This document shows, one piece after another, positions 16,533 through 25,316 of a DNA stretch of 64,000 nucleotides. The translations under genes were made by a program, and so were the position numbers. A model generated the notes under the pieces. That model was not told the DNA's origin and ran no database searches. It worked only from the letters and a program-made list of their open reading frames with translations. The stretch is from JAVBSX01 sp031549565. GTDB taxonomy: Bacteria > Planctomycetota > Planctomycetia > Pirellulales > Thermoguttaceae. Numbering within the stretch: the stretch's first letter is position 1; each line of letters begins with the position of its first letter. The DNA is taken from positions 7,859-71,858 of the forward strand of contig JAVBPO010000085.1 of assembly GCA_031549565.1 (NCBI GenBank), given 5' to 3'.

Positions 16533-16587
16533 GACAGCGAACAGAGGACAGAGGACAGGAATATTTCTATCACCTATCACCTATTCT
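16533..16587. repeat. Heptamer repeat element (GACAGAG / CTATCAC)
   Basis: GACAGCG, AACAGAG, GACAGAG, GACAGGA in 7-bp register (16533-16560), a 6-bp gap, then CTATCAC twice and CTATTCT (16567-16587). The second arm overlaps the last codons of the DUF4340 gene. Confidence 0.75.
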
Positions 16588-18337
16588 CTTGCTGTTCCGC
16601 GGCCGGCGTCGGTTCGGTGGTGTCGGGCTTGGGCTCTTCGGTTTTTTCGGGTTCCTTTGCTGGTTCCTGAGCCGGTTCCTGGACCGGTTCCGGGTTGGGG
16701 AACAAACCTTCCTGACCCGGCAAGGTGGGGGCGTTCAGTTCGCGAAGCTCCGGGAATTCCGGTTCATCGTCATAACCTTCGTGGTCCGTGCGCAAATCGA
16801 TCGACGACGTTTTTTCGCCGTCCTTGGCGTCCTGCTTCTTCGGGCGAATCAGGGTGTCCTTGCCGAGGTGGATTTTTTTGAAAACGTCTTCCGAAATGAT
16901 GTAATACCAATCGGCAAACCGTTTGTTCATCTCGGCGGACTGCTTTTTGCCCGACTCGACCTGTTCGTTGTAATGGTCCTGCAATCGGGCGTTCGATTTT
17001 TCAACGTCTTCGAGCTTCTTTTTTGCTTCGGCGATCGCCGCTTCTTCTCCTTCGGTCGGCACTTCGGGGAGCGGTTCGAGCGCCGGTTTTTCGATCTGCG
17101 ATTCGTCGAATTCGGTCATGATAAACAGATACCGATTGAGCGAAACGGACGATTCCGGCTCTTTGCCGTCTTCCGATTCGGCGTTTTCCGTTCCCATTCC
17201 GGCGGGGGAACCGAATCGAAGCAGGTACTTCATCCCGTTTTTCATCGCGATGTGGATTTCGCCGTTGCTCGAAAAGAGCGCGACCTCTTCTTTTCCGTCC
17301 GGCGATTCCTCGACGGCAAAGTAAAAACCTCGCTGCGCCAAAGCGGCGGCGATTTTCGGATCCTTGTCGACGGTTTTTTCGTCCAGCGGCTTCGATTCCC
17401 GAAGCGGATTGGCCAGGAATGTCGGCTTGCGACGCACGTCAACGATTTTCAGATCGTCCACGGCGTTGACCATCGTCGAGAGCGTGTCCTCGGCGAGCTC
17501 TTCATTGTCAGCGAGCGGCGTGGGAGTCGGAACACGATCTTTGAGCAGCTTCATCGACTCAAGCGTCCAGCGCTGTCCGGCCGGAGCTTGGTCGTTGTGG
17601 TTCAAAACGATCGACGAACTGAAGTCCCGGGTTCCACGATCGAAATCGACGGCGTAATCCTCGATGTTGACTCGATGAATATCGAACGAATCGATTTTCA
17701 ACAGGTTCTTTTCGATCCAATCTTCGAATCGGGTCGACATTGCGGAGGTGGAAATCTTCGCGGTGTAGACGGGATGCTGGTTCGGAACCCGGACGTATCG
17801 CAGTTCCGGTTTTCCTTCGACTTCCTTGCCGATAATCAGTTGCGCCAATTCCTTTTCCGCTTCGCCGAGGCAGACGACTTTGATTCCCGCTCCGCCGGAC
17901 GCCGAAGCCCCTTCCGCGGTCGGATCGACGACGCCGTACAGGGCGTGGATATTCGTCGAACCGCCGTCCCCCTTCGCGTCGCTTGCCGAAACGTCGGACG
18001 GCGCGACGGAAAGGATCTGCAAGCCGATCAAAGCGGACGCAACTTGCCCCATTTGATCCCTTGCGTCGGCGGGGTAATTCTCGTGGGACGGAATCGTCCA
18101 GCTTCCATCTTTATCCGAAGCAATCTGGAACCGGTTCAGATCGCCGCCGGTCGGATCGATCTTCGCGATTTCCAGCGACCGGATTTCCAATGGATCGGTG
18201 AACTTATCCGCGAAAAGAAACTTTCCGACCATCACGTCCGGCGAGTCGTTGTACGGCTTCGGCTGCATGAAGTACGCGATCAAAGTCAGAAAAAGCGCAA
18301 CGGCGAGGAATATCGAAGTTTTAGAGGATTCTTTCAT
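16577..18337 (-). CDS. DUF4340 domain protein, partner of GldFG-type transporter
   Basis: 586 aa. One N-terminal membrane anchor (IFLAVALFLTLIAYF, about residues 8-24) is followed by a large extracytoplasmic region with beta-strand repeats typical of DUF4340, a coiled-coil segment (EEAAIAEAKKKLEDVEKSNA) and a Pro/Glu-rich low-complexity end (PVQEPAQEPAKEPEKTEEP). DUF4340 proteins are commonly encoded beside ABC-2/GldG-like proteins, as here (18645-21386, same strand). The frame extends upstream to 18394, but ATG 18337 puts the anchor at the N-terminus. The function of the pair is unknown; cell-envelope export or gliding-like machinery is inference. Confidence 0.8.
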   Translation of the reverse strand: MKESSKTSIFLAVALFLTLIAYFMQPKPYNDSPDVMVGKFLFADKFTDPLEIRSLEIAKIDPTGGDLNRFQIASDKDGSWTIPSHENYPADARDQMGQVASALIGLQILSVAPSDVSASDAKGDGGSTNIHALYGVVDPTAEGASASGGAGIKVVCLGEAEKELAQLIIGKEVEGKPELRYVRVPNQHPVYTAKISTSAMSTRFEDWIEKNLLKIDSFDIHRVNIEDYAVDFDRGTRDFSSSIVLNHNDQAPAGQRWTLESMKLLKDRVPTPTPLADNEELAEDTLSTMVNAVDDLKIVDVRRKPTFLANPLRESKPLDEKTVDKDPKIAAALAQRGFYFAVEESPDGKEEVALFSSNGEIHIAMKNGMKYLLRFGSPAGMGTENAESEDGKEPESSVSLNRYLFIMTEFDESQIEKPALEPLPEVPTEGEEAAIAEAKKKLEDVEKSNARLQDHYNEQVESGKKQSAEMNKRFADWYYIISEDVFKKIHLGKDTLIRPKKQDAKDGEKTSSIDLRTDHEGYDDEPEFPELRELNAPTLPGQEGLFPNPEPVQEPAQEPAKEPEKTEEPKPDTTEPTPAAEQQENR

Positions 18338-18404
18338 GGGATTGGGGGAGGGCATAGACATGGAGCATGGGGAATTCGGCTTGGTGTAACCCATTGCGCC
18401 ACGC

Positions 18405-18509
18405 GGTCCCCTCTCACCCGGTAATCCGGGGGAGAGGGTTAGGGTGAGGGGGTGGAGCTGCTTGCCGCTTCACCCTCACCCTAGCCCTCTCCCAGAGGGA
18501 GAGGGGACC
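18405..18509. repeat. 105-bp palindromic repeat (GGTCCCCTCTC ... GAGAGGGGACC)
   Basis: Ends are inverted repeats of 11 bp (18405-18415 and 18499-18509). A nested, longer pair (GGGAGAGGGTTAGGGTGAGG against CCTCACCCTAGCCCTCTCCC) makes almost the whole element one hairpin. It lies between the GldFG fusion gene and the DUF4340 gene. Elements of this sequence type are widespread in bacterial genomes. Confidence 0.85.
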
Positions 18510-18644
18510 ACGTTTTGTTTGCGACAATCTAAAAAATGGTGTAATGTTTTCCAGCGGAAGTTGACGGTAGTAAAATATTACGGCACTGTCGACTCGAATA
18601 CCGCTTACTACGTGCGCGGCTCTGATTCGAACGAGCTGACGACC
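18510..18644. other. Spacer downstream of GldFG fusion gene
   Basis: No gene or clear signal seen besides the adjoining palindrome. Confidence 0.5.
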
Positions 18645-21386
18645 TCACTTCCGCATCCGCGATTTCGGGACTCCTTCGTATTCGCGGACTCTTCGGGAGA
18701 TGTAGACGAACAGGCCAATCAACAGCGGCGGGATCGGCGGCAAGGCGACGGCGTAGAATCGGTAACGACCTTGAATCGCCTGGATGTAATCGTTCATCTT
18801 CGCCTTGGCTTCCTCCACTTTCGTGTTCACTTCATGACGCAACGTCTCGTTATCCCTCGCCATTTTTTGGCCCGCCGAAGTGCTTGCCGCAGTGACCCGG
18901 GCGAGAACTTCCTCTTGCGACAAACCTTTTTGACGCATTTCCGTCCGGATTTTTTCCAACCGGCTTTCGAGTTTTTCCTGCTCCTCGTTGACCTTTTTTT
19001 CCATTTCTTTTTTGTACATTTCCCGCTTCTCGGCGGTCTGCTGCCACATTTCGTCGGTGACCTTGTCGATCCGTTGGAGCGTGCGGTGCGTCGGACGCCG
19101 TGTCCGGATCGCCAGGAACCGGTCGTCTCCGGCGACGTGGTCGATCGCGTTGAGGATGAACGAGACGTTCTCGAAATCGAGGTTGATGCCCATTCCCGGC
19201 GGACTTCCCTGCTCTTGCATCATGAACACCTGGTCGTGGAGCATGTCGATATCGGCGACGAGCACGACGTTGATCTTCACTGGCTGCGGCTTGGGCGTTT
19301 CCTCCGGTTTTTCCGGATTCGACGTCGTCGGCGGGGTGTATTCGCCGGTAATACGGACCGCGAGTTCTTTCGGACCGTTCGTAATGATATTGACTCGATT
19401 CAGGAGTTCGTCGATACTTTCCATCGACGCCTGCTGAATCGCCGCGCGGGCAGCGGAAACCGACGTCGTGCCGGACGGTTTATAAATCGTCCAGGCAAGC
19501 GGCTGATAATCGAACCGCGACTGGCTGCTCTTTTGCATCGTGCCGGGAAACGGGAACATCATGTATTGCATGTTTTTCGTGATCGGGCTTTCCCGGTCGA
19601 ACGACGAAACGACGGACTTCGTGTTTTCGTCGATCGTGTTGTCCAGAAACACGTATCCCTGCGGCAAGCTTTGAAGCTTTCGGATCGGGTTGTACGCTTG
19701 CCAAACGCTGTCGGCTCCGTCGAAATCGACGCCGAGGAATCGCCAAAGCATTCCGATTTCCCCTTTCGGCTGCATTTGTTGTTGCTGCATGAAAGGATTC
19801 GCGTTTTTCGGGCGCCGCGGTTCGTTGGTTCCGCCGATTCCGCCGAAGTTGACCGGGAACGAATCCTCAAAGATCACGGTCGGTTGACCGTTTTGGACTG
19901 CCGCGACGAAGTTCTGCATTTCCATCGGTCCTAGCGTCGACGGCTGCACCGCGACCAAAGCGTCGTATTTTTCGGCCAACGGCTGCGCCGGATCGACTTC
20001 GACGACGTTGTACCGTTTTTTCAACTCTTCGACGATTCGCATTTCCGGCGACTGCGAAAAGGTTTGCATCGAAAATTGTCCAAAGAGCGGAACGTCGGTT
20101 TTCAGGACGCCGACCCGCTTCTTCTGCGGATCCGTGACGCTGCACAGGGCGTGAATCAGTTCATATTCCGGCGAAAGCCCGCGATTGATGAACGGAAGCG
20201 TGAGCGATTGCAGCCCGCAACGGAACGCGACGCCGAGGAAAATGTTCGCGTTGTTCCGGATTCCCTGGGCGTCGTACCACACTTCCCGGGGCGTGATTCC
20301 ATACCGCTCCGACGCGAGAAGCGCTTCGGCGGTGTACGGGCGGATTTCATGGAATCGGACCGCGATTTTTCCGCCGCTTTTCGATTCGAATTCCTTGAGG
20401 ACGGAAATGATGTTCATCCGAGTCTGGATAAACGTATCGGGAACCTCGGGACTCAAGTACGCTTCGATCACGACCGGATGGGCCGGATCGACCTTTTGGA
20501 TCAACTGCACGGTCAGCGGCGAAAGCGAGCTGAGTTTCTCGGCGGTCATATCGGCCCGGAGGTCGAAACGTTCCAGAATCATTACCAGAGCGAACCCGAT
20601 CACGGCAAGCGAAACGGCTCGAACCGTGTAGTGGAATCCGCCGACGAACTGTTGGCTGGCGGACCAATGTCGTTTGCCGATGAGCACCATACACAGGTAA
20701 AGCATCACGGCGACGATCGCGAGGAAATAAACGACGTTCGCGGAACTGACGATTCCCCGTCCGAAGGCGTCGAACTGGTTGCTGATGGAAAATTGCTGAA
20801 CAAACGCCGCGAAATCCCGCCCGACCGGGGCGGCGTCAACCCAATGAAGCGCGACCAACGGCGCACAGAAGATCGTTCCGACGATGTAAGCGATGGTCAG
20901 GTTCGCCGTGAGGAACGACGCGACCATTCCGATCGCGAGCATTGCGGTTCCGGTGAACCAGTACCCGATGTAGGTGCAGAGAAAAAGGCCTCGGTCCGGA
21001 TTGCCCAGATAGTTCAAAATCGCGTAATTACAGGCGAAGGAGAACAGGAGCGAAACCGTGTAAATCGCGACGGCGGACAAGTATTTGCCGCAAACGATGT
21101 CAGAATCCCCGGCCGGGATCGTGAGCAGAAGTTCGTCGGTTCCCTGTCGTCGTTCGTCGGCCCAGATTCCCATCGTGATCGCCGGGATGAACACCAGCAT
21201 AATCAGCGGAAACCATTGGTTGAGCTGGTCGAGATTGGCGAGGTTCGCGCTGAAGAACTCATACGGCAAAAACGCCGCGATCGAACTGAGCAAAACGAAA
21301 ACACAGATAAACACATATCCGGTGGGATTCGCGAAATATCCGATGAAATTACGCTTGAAAACGGCAAAAAGGACTCTCGTGTTCAT
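18645..21386 (-). CDS. ABC-2 permease fused to GldG-like extracytoplasmic domain
   Basis: 913 aa. Residues 1-265 are an ABC-2 type permease: the N-terminus FKRNFIGYFANPTGYVFI is typical, with about six hydrophobic helices and the GIWADERRQGTDELLLTIP loop. A further helix near 275 leads into a long GldG-like region that includes EAYLSPEVPDTF and, later, a coiled-coil (KKEMEKKVNEEQEKLESRLE). It closes with one C-terminal membrane helix. In other phyla GldF and GldG are separate proteins, so this is a fusion. The cognate ATPase (GldA type) is not adjacent in the window. Confidence 0.85.
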   Translation of the reverse strand: MNTRVLFAVFKRNFIGYFANPTGYVFICVFVLLSSIAAFLPYEFFSANLANLDQLNQWFPLIMLVFIPAITMGIWADERRQGTDELLLTIPAGDSDIVCGKYLSAVAIYTVSLLFSFACNYAILNYLGNPDRGLFLCTYIGYWFTGTAMLAIGMVASFLTANLTIAYIVGTIFCAPLVALHWVDAAPVGRDFAAFVQQFSISNQFDAFGRGIVSSANVVYFLAIVAVMLYLCMVLIGKRHWSASQQFVGGFHYTVRAVSLAVIGFALVMILERFDLRADMTAEKLSSLSPLTVQLIQKVDPAHPVVIEAYLSPEVPDTFIQTRMNIISVLKEFESKSGGKIAVRFHEIRPYTAEALLASERYGITPREVWYDAQGIRNNANIFLGVAFRCGLQSLTLPFINRGLSPEYELIHALCSVTDPQKKRVGVLKTDVPLFGQFSMQTFSQSPEMRIVEELKKRYNVVEVDPAQPLAEKYDALVAVQPSTLGPMEMQNFVAAVQNGQPTVIFEDSFPVNFGGIGGTNEPRRPKNANPFMQQQQMQPKGEIGMLWRFLGVDFDGADSVWQAYNPIRKLQSLPQGYVFLDNTIDENTKSVVSSFDRESPITKNMQYMMFPFPGTMQKSSQSRFDYQPLAWTIYKPSGTTSVSAARAAIQQASMESIDELLNRVNIITNGPKELAVRITGEYTPPTTSNPEKPEETPKPQPVKINVVLVADIDMLHDQVFMMQEQGSPPGMGINLDFENVSFILNAIDHVAGDDRFLAIRTRRPTHRTLQRIDKVTDEMWQQTAEKREMYKKEMEKKVNEEQEKLESRLEKIRTEMRQKGLSQEEVLARVTAASTSAGQKMARDNETLRHEVNTKVEEAKAKMNDYIQAIQGRYRFYAVALPPIPPLLIGLFVYISRRVREYEGVPKSRMRK

Positions 21387-21909
21387 GGGGGCGTTTTGTC
21401 TTGATGTTTTTCCGATCGCTCATTGTCGCGGAGCTTCGATTGAGGAAGCAACCTCTCTCGTCCTCGCTCCACTCCGCAAGCGGATCGATCACATATAATC
21501 CGTCTTCGTCGATTCTATCGGTTCAAACGTTGTTTTCAAGACCGTCCACGCGTTTCGCAGAAGAACTGAAGTCGGTACTATGGATTGACGTAAACCACGC
21601 CGTGCTGCCCACTATTTCCTGGGACCGCAGGCTTCCAGCCTGCCAGTGGGCGGTCGGGCACCGATTGCAGGGCGTCCGACCGTTTCGCGCCGCGGGCTGG
21701 AAGCCCGCAGACCCAGGTGCAGGCAAGATGCCTGCGGTCCCAGGAAAAACTTAACGGCGTTGAGAGGTAACCGTCAACTCTCGACCCGAAACGGAAAATC
21801 GGTTAAAATCCTGAAAAGAATTTCGATCTATTTCCATTATCCAAGGAAATACACACCGATATTTTCAACGTTCATTTTTATCACCACCACACCGTACAGG
21901 TTGACTCCC
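21387..21909. other. Intergenic region with palindromic element B
   Basis: Between the divergent GldFG fusion and thioredoxin-like genes. Contains the 127-bp palindromic element at 21618-21744. ORFs reading through it are repeat-derived. No gene seen. Confidence 0.65.
21618..21744. repeat. 127-bp palindromic element, copy B
   Basis: Same family as 6045-6169. Here the inverted ends extend to 18 bp including TTT/AAA outside the CCTGGG core. Internal hairpins GCAGGC/GCCTGC and GCGGGC/GCCCGC are intact. Confidence 0.9.
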
Positions 21910-23310
21910 ATGAAACACATTTTTTGCACAGCGGTTTTGATTTTGTTGTGCGGTACCATCTCGGTTTCGGCACAAGACGAAGCGGTAAAAACACCGTCCT
22001 TGCAGGATGCCAAAACGGCGTTCGATGTTTTCGACTACATGGATCACGAATGCGGCAAAATCGACAAAGAGATCGATCAAAAACAACAAGCCGCCCTGCG
22101 TGCGGACATTTTCATGGCGGCAAGCGATAAGCTGATGGAAATCGCCAAAGAAGATAACGACAGAAACAATGCGTACAGCTTAAAATTTGGTGCCTTTCTC
22201 AACCAGAAGGTTGCGGGAATCGAGGGCGCTCAACAACGAATGGAAACGTTTCTTGACGAGTTGGCCGCAAAGGAAGGAACCCGTTACACGGCGGAAGCAT
22301 TGCGATTCCAACTGTTCACCTCCGAGGCGATGAAAACGGTCAACACGCCCGAAGGTTGGGAGGCTTTCAAAACCGAACTCAAGCCGTGGCTTTACCGGAA
22401 CACCGATTCCAACAACATGTACATTCGCTCCGACCGTATTGCTCGCGGGATGCTCTATGTTGCCGAGAGTCGTGAAGGCGATACCGAACAATTCGTTACG
22501 GAATTGATCGGAGAATTAAACGAATTCATTCAGTCTGCGGATTGTACGCTTTCGGAAGAGGAAAAATCGACGGCAGTGCGACAATTCGAGCAAACGTTGG
22601 AAATGTACCAATTTGGCCAATTCTACCGAAAGGCGTTGGAAACCGTCGATTCCCCGGCAAGTTTCGACACGTTCAAAGCCGGGCTAAAATCGTGGATCAA
22701 TCGGAAAACCGTGAATGTCAATGAAATTCCAGGCCTCGCACTTGCTTTAGCCGAGAAATGTGAAGTTCCTGCCGAACAGGTCATAAATGAATTGATCGAG
22801 TTCATTCAATCGCCGGAGTGTTCGTCCCCCTATAAAGAGCAGTTCACAAGAGATTGGAAAAAATTCCTCCTGACCGCTTTCGGTTCCGACTTGAAACTCT
22901 ACGGCAGAACGCTGGACGACAAAGATTTCGACTGGGACGCTTTGCGGGACAAGTACGTTTTGGTGCAGTTCACGGCAACGTGGTGCGGTCCTTGCCACAT
23001 GGAAATTCCCGGCATGAAGGAAGCCTACAAGGAGTATCACGACAAGGGTTTCGAGATCGTTTCGATTTATGTTTGGGAACGGGGAGATGATCCCGTCGCA
23101 TCGGTCAAGGAACACGTGGAGCACTCGGAATTGCCGTGGATCGTCATTTCGGAGACGCTGACGGAAAAGGCGGGCCAACCGAAATTCGAAGAATCATTCG
23201 GCTTTAACGGCGTTCCGACGATGCTCCTGGTCGATAAGACGGGCAAAATTATCATGACCAATGCACGCAGCGGAAAGCTACAAACCAAACTGGCGGAAAT
23301 TTTTGAGTGA
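21910..23310 (+). CDS. Exported TlpA/thioredoxin-like protein with duplicated helical domain
   Basis: 466 aa. Sec signal peptide (residues 1-22, MKHIFCTAVLILLCGTISVSA). Residues 25-320 are helical and contain two related segments (TPEGWEAFKTELKPWLYRNT and SPASFDTFKAGLKSWINRKT), each followed by a segment ending in an EFIQS motif. A thioredoxin domain follows, with active site Cys359-Gly-Pro-Cys362 (WCGPC) and the cis-Pro region GFNGVPTMLL. Probably a membrane-outside thiol-disulfide reductase. The frame opens at 21646 inside a repeat; ATG 21910 was chosen because it starts the signal peptide. Confidence 0.88.
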   Translation: MKHIFCTAVLILLCGTISVSAQDEAVKTPSLQDAKTAFDVFDYMDHECGKIDKEIDQKQQAALRADIFMAASDKLMEIAKEDNDRNNAYSLKFGAFLNQKVAGIEGAQQRMETFLDELAAKEGTRYTAEALRFQLFTSEAMKTVNTPEGWEAFKTELKPWLYRNTDSNNMYIRSDRIARGMLYVAESREGDTEQFVTELIGELNEFIQSADCTLSEEEKSTAVRQFEQTLEMYQFGQFYRKALETVDSPASFDTFKAGLKSWINRKTVNVNEIPGLALALAEKCEVPAEQVINELIEFIQSPECSSPYKEQFTRDWKKFLLTAFGSDLKLYGRTLDDKDFDWDALRDKYVLVQFTATWCGPCHMEIPGMKEAYKEYHDKGFEIVSIYVWERGDDPVASVKEHVEHSELPWIVISETLTEKAGQPKFEESFGFNGVPTMLLVDKTGKIIMTNARSGKLQTKLAEIFE

Positions 23311-23421
23311 CGCCTTTCGATATTGTGAGCCGTTCGCCGCTTGATCCGCAAGCAATAGAACTGGTGAAAAAACCATGAAACCAAACATTTACGACGACGC
23401 CACATTTTTTCAAAGGTACAA

Positions 23422-24309
23422 GTGATACGAAAGAATTCCTCCCAAGCCTGGTTTCTCGCGGCTCGCCCGAAAACGCTGGCAGCCGGTGCGACTCCCGTTG
23501 TCGTCGCTTCGGCACTGGCGTTTCATGACGGCGGTTTCAGCGTCCTTCCCGCTTGCGTCTGTCTTCTCTTTGCCGTGCTGGCGCAGATCATTTCGAATTT
23601 CGCCAACGATTATTTCGATTACGTCAAGGGAAGCGACAACGAAGAGCGGCTCGGACCGAAGCGGGCCGTCGCGGAAGGTTGGATCGCGCCGAAAACGATG
23701 TTAATCGTTACACTCGCTCTGTGCGTGGTCAATTCGGTGCTCGGCTTGACACTACTCTATTACGGCGGTTGGTTTTTGATTCTCGTCGGCGCGGCGGTCG
23801 TCGTGTTCGCTTTGGCTTACTCCGGGGGTCCGTATCCGTTGGCTTATCGCGGCTGGGGCGACGTTTGCGTGTTCGTCTTTTTCGGAATCGTACCCGTTGG
23901 TTTCACGTATTATGTCCAGACGGGCCAGTGGACGCTTTCCACAACGGTCTGCGGCATGGCCGTGGGATTGGTCGTGATCAATATTCTCGTCGCGAATAAT
24001 TATCGCGACAGGTTTTCCGACGCCCGATCGGGAAAACACACATCCATCGTTTTGTTCGGCGAACGATTCGGACGCTGGTTTTACTTTCTCAACGGTATCA
24101 CCGCCGTTTTGTGTTGCCAATATTTCTGGTTCGAACATTCCGTTTGGGCAGCGGTACTTCCGATGTTCTATCTCGCTTTTCACATTCCAACATGGCGCAA
24201 GATGGTACGGATCGGCAGCGGGAGGGGATTGATCGGCGTACTCGAACATAGTGCACGAAATGTGTTGATCTTCGGTTCGGCTCTTTCGCTCGGTTTGATT
24301 TTGAAATAA
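23422..24309 (+). CDS. menA: 1,4-dihydroxy-2-naphthoate polyprenyltransferase MenA-like
   Basis: 295-aa membrane prenyltransferase of the UbiA superfamily, adding the isoprenoid tail in menaquinone synthesis. The first Asp-rich motif is NFANDYFDYVKGSD and the second is YRDRFSDARSGKHT, with about eight hydrophobic helices between and around them. GTG start at 23422 with AAAGG a few bases upstream. Together with ubiX at 27431 it points to quinone-dependent respiration. Assignment to MenA rather than another UbiA-family enzyme rests on the N-terminal RPKTLAAGATPV pattern. Confidence 0.9.
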   Translation: MIRKNSSQAWFLAARPKTLAAGATPVVVASALAFHDGGFSVLPACVCLLFAVLAQIISNFANDYFDYVKGSDNEERLGPKRAVAEGWIAPKTMLIVTLALCVVNSVLGLTLLYYGGWFLILVGAAVVVFALAYSGGPYPLAYRGWGDVCVFVFFGIVPVGFTYYVQTGQWTLSTTVCGMAVGLVVINILVANNYRDRFSDARSGKHTSIVLFGERFGRWFYFLNGITAVLCCQYFWFEHSVWAAVLPMFYLAFHIPTWRKMVRIGSGRGLIGVLEHSARNVLIFGSALSLGLILK

Positions 24310-24409
24310 TGACGCTCGAAAGGCTGCGTTTACGGAACTCGACGCGGCACGGAGAACGGAGTATAATGCCAAAGAGATCGCACATCACCACAAAATTTAG
24401 GAGTTCGCC

Positions 24410-25219
24410 ATGAAATCTGCTATTGCTGATGCCATTTCGCTCAAGTATCCGCCGCTTGCCATTTTCTACGCCCAGGAGCCGCCCGCCGACGGCAAAGAAG
24501 CGAAGGGGATGTGTTCCATGAGTCCCGTCGCGCAAGCCGCCAAGGGTGATACCGTTTACATGTCCGCCGGGAGCTGCGGTTGTTCCGGGGCCGCCGGCGG
24601 GTTCGGATTGACGCCGCTCGATCATGAAGACTTTCCCGGCGACAAAAAGTGCTTCGATTATTTTCTCTCCATCGGCAACGAGCATTGGGAACAGGGCCGA
24701 CAAGCCATTGCGCAGATGAAAGAGCACGGCGCCCCGAAGATTTTCATTGAGGAATTCAGCGAAGGGGAAGGCTTTTTGAAAACGCCGGAATTGGCCGCCC
24801 AGTTTTCCGAATCGCTTCCGCAGATCAAATCGGAAGGACCGTATATCGTCATCAAACCGCTGGAAAAACTGGCGTCAAGCGAGAAGCCGAAAGCGGTCGC
24901 TTTCCTCGTTGACGCCAACCAACTTTCGGCTTTGACCGTGCTCGCGAATTATGCCCGACCGGGAAACGACAACGTCCGCATTCCGTTCGGAGCGGGCTGC
25001 ATGACGTTCGGTCTGTACGTGTTTCACGAAGCCGAACAGCCGAGTCCCAAGGCGATTGTCGGGCTGACGGACATCTCCGCACGGTTTTTCCTGCGAAAGA
25101 TGCTTGATCGAGACATCCTCTCGTTCACGGTCCCGTGGTCGCTTTTCAAGGAGATGGAGTCGAATGTCGCGGAAAGTTTCCTGACCCGCTCTGCTTGGAG
25201 AACCGTTATGGAAAAATGA
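24410..25219 (+). CDS. DUF169 family protein
   Basis: 269 aa. Resembles the DUF169 (COG2043) family: N-terminal KYPPLAIFYA, a Cys-containing central part (GSCGCSGAAGGFGL) and the later FGAGCMTFGLYV, with LTDISARFFLRKML near the end. Family members are widespread in anaerobes but have no settled biochemical role. The conserved cysteines suggest a metal or cofactor site. Monocistronic; starts at ATG 24410 after a purine-rich AGGAG. Confidence 0.75.
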   Translation: MKSAIADAISLKYPPLAIFYAQEPPADGKEAKGMCSMSPVAQAAKGDTVYMSAGSCGCSGAAGGFGLTPLDHEDFPGDKKCFDYFLSIGNEHWEQGRQAIAQMKEHGAPKIFIEEFSEGEGFLKTPELAAQFSESLPQIKSEGPYIVIKPLEKLASSEKPKAVAFLVDANQLSALTVLANYARPGNDNVRIPFGAGCMTFGLYVFHEAEQPSPKAIVGLTDISARFFLRKMLDRDILSFTVPWSLFKEMESNVAESFLTRSAWRTVMEK

Positions 25220-25316
25220 GTGGCCACGAGTCAATCCGCGGATTTGCCGCAAGCCGCCGGCGCCGGTTCATTCGCTCGGCGGAATGGAACCGGTCGCTCC
25301 GCTCTTTTGGCGGCCG

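Noticed and set aside
16589..18424. 611-aa open frame antisense to the DUF4340 gene
   Set aside because: No recognisable motif, and composition typical of an antisense shadow.
20064..21404. 446-aa open frame antisense to the GldFG fusion
   Set aside because: Highly polar Arg/Asp-rich product without family features; the opposite strand gives a clear ABC-2 permease.
21646..21909. Longer N-terminus for the thioredoxin-like protein
   Set aside because: Encoded by palindromic repeat DNA; ATG 21910 begins a clean signal peptide.
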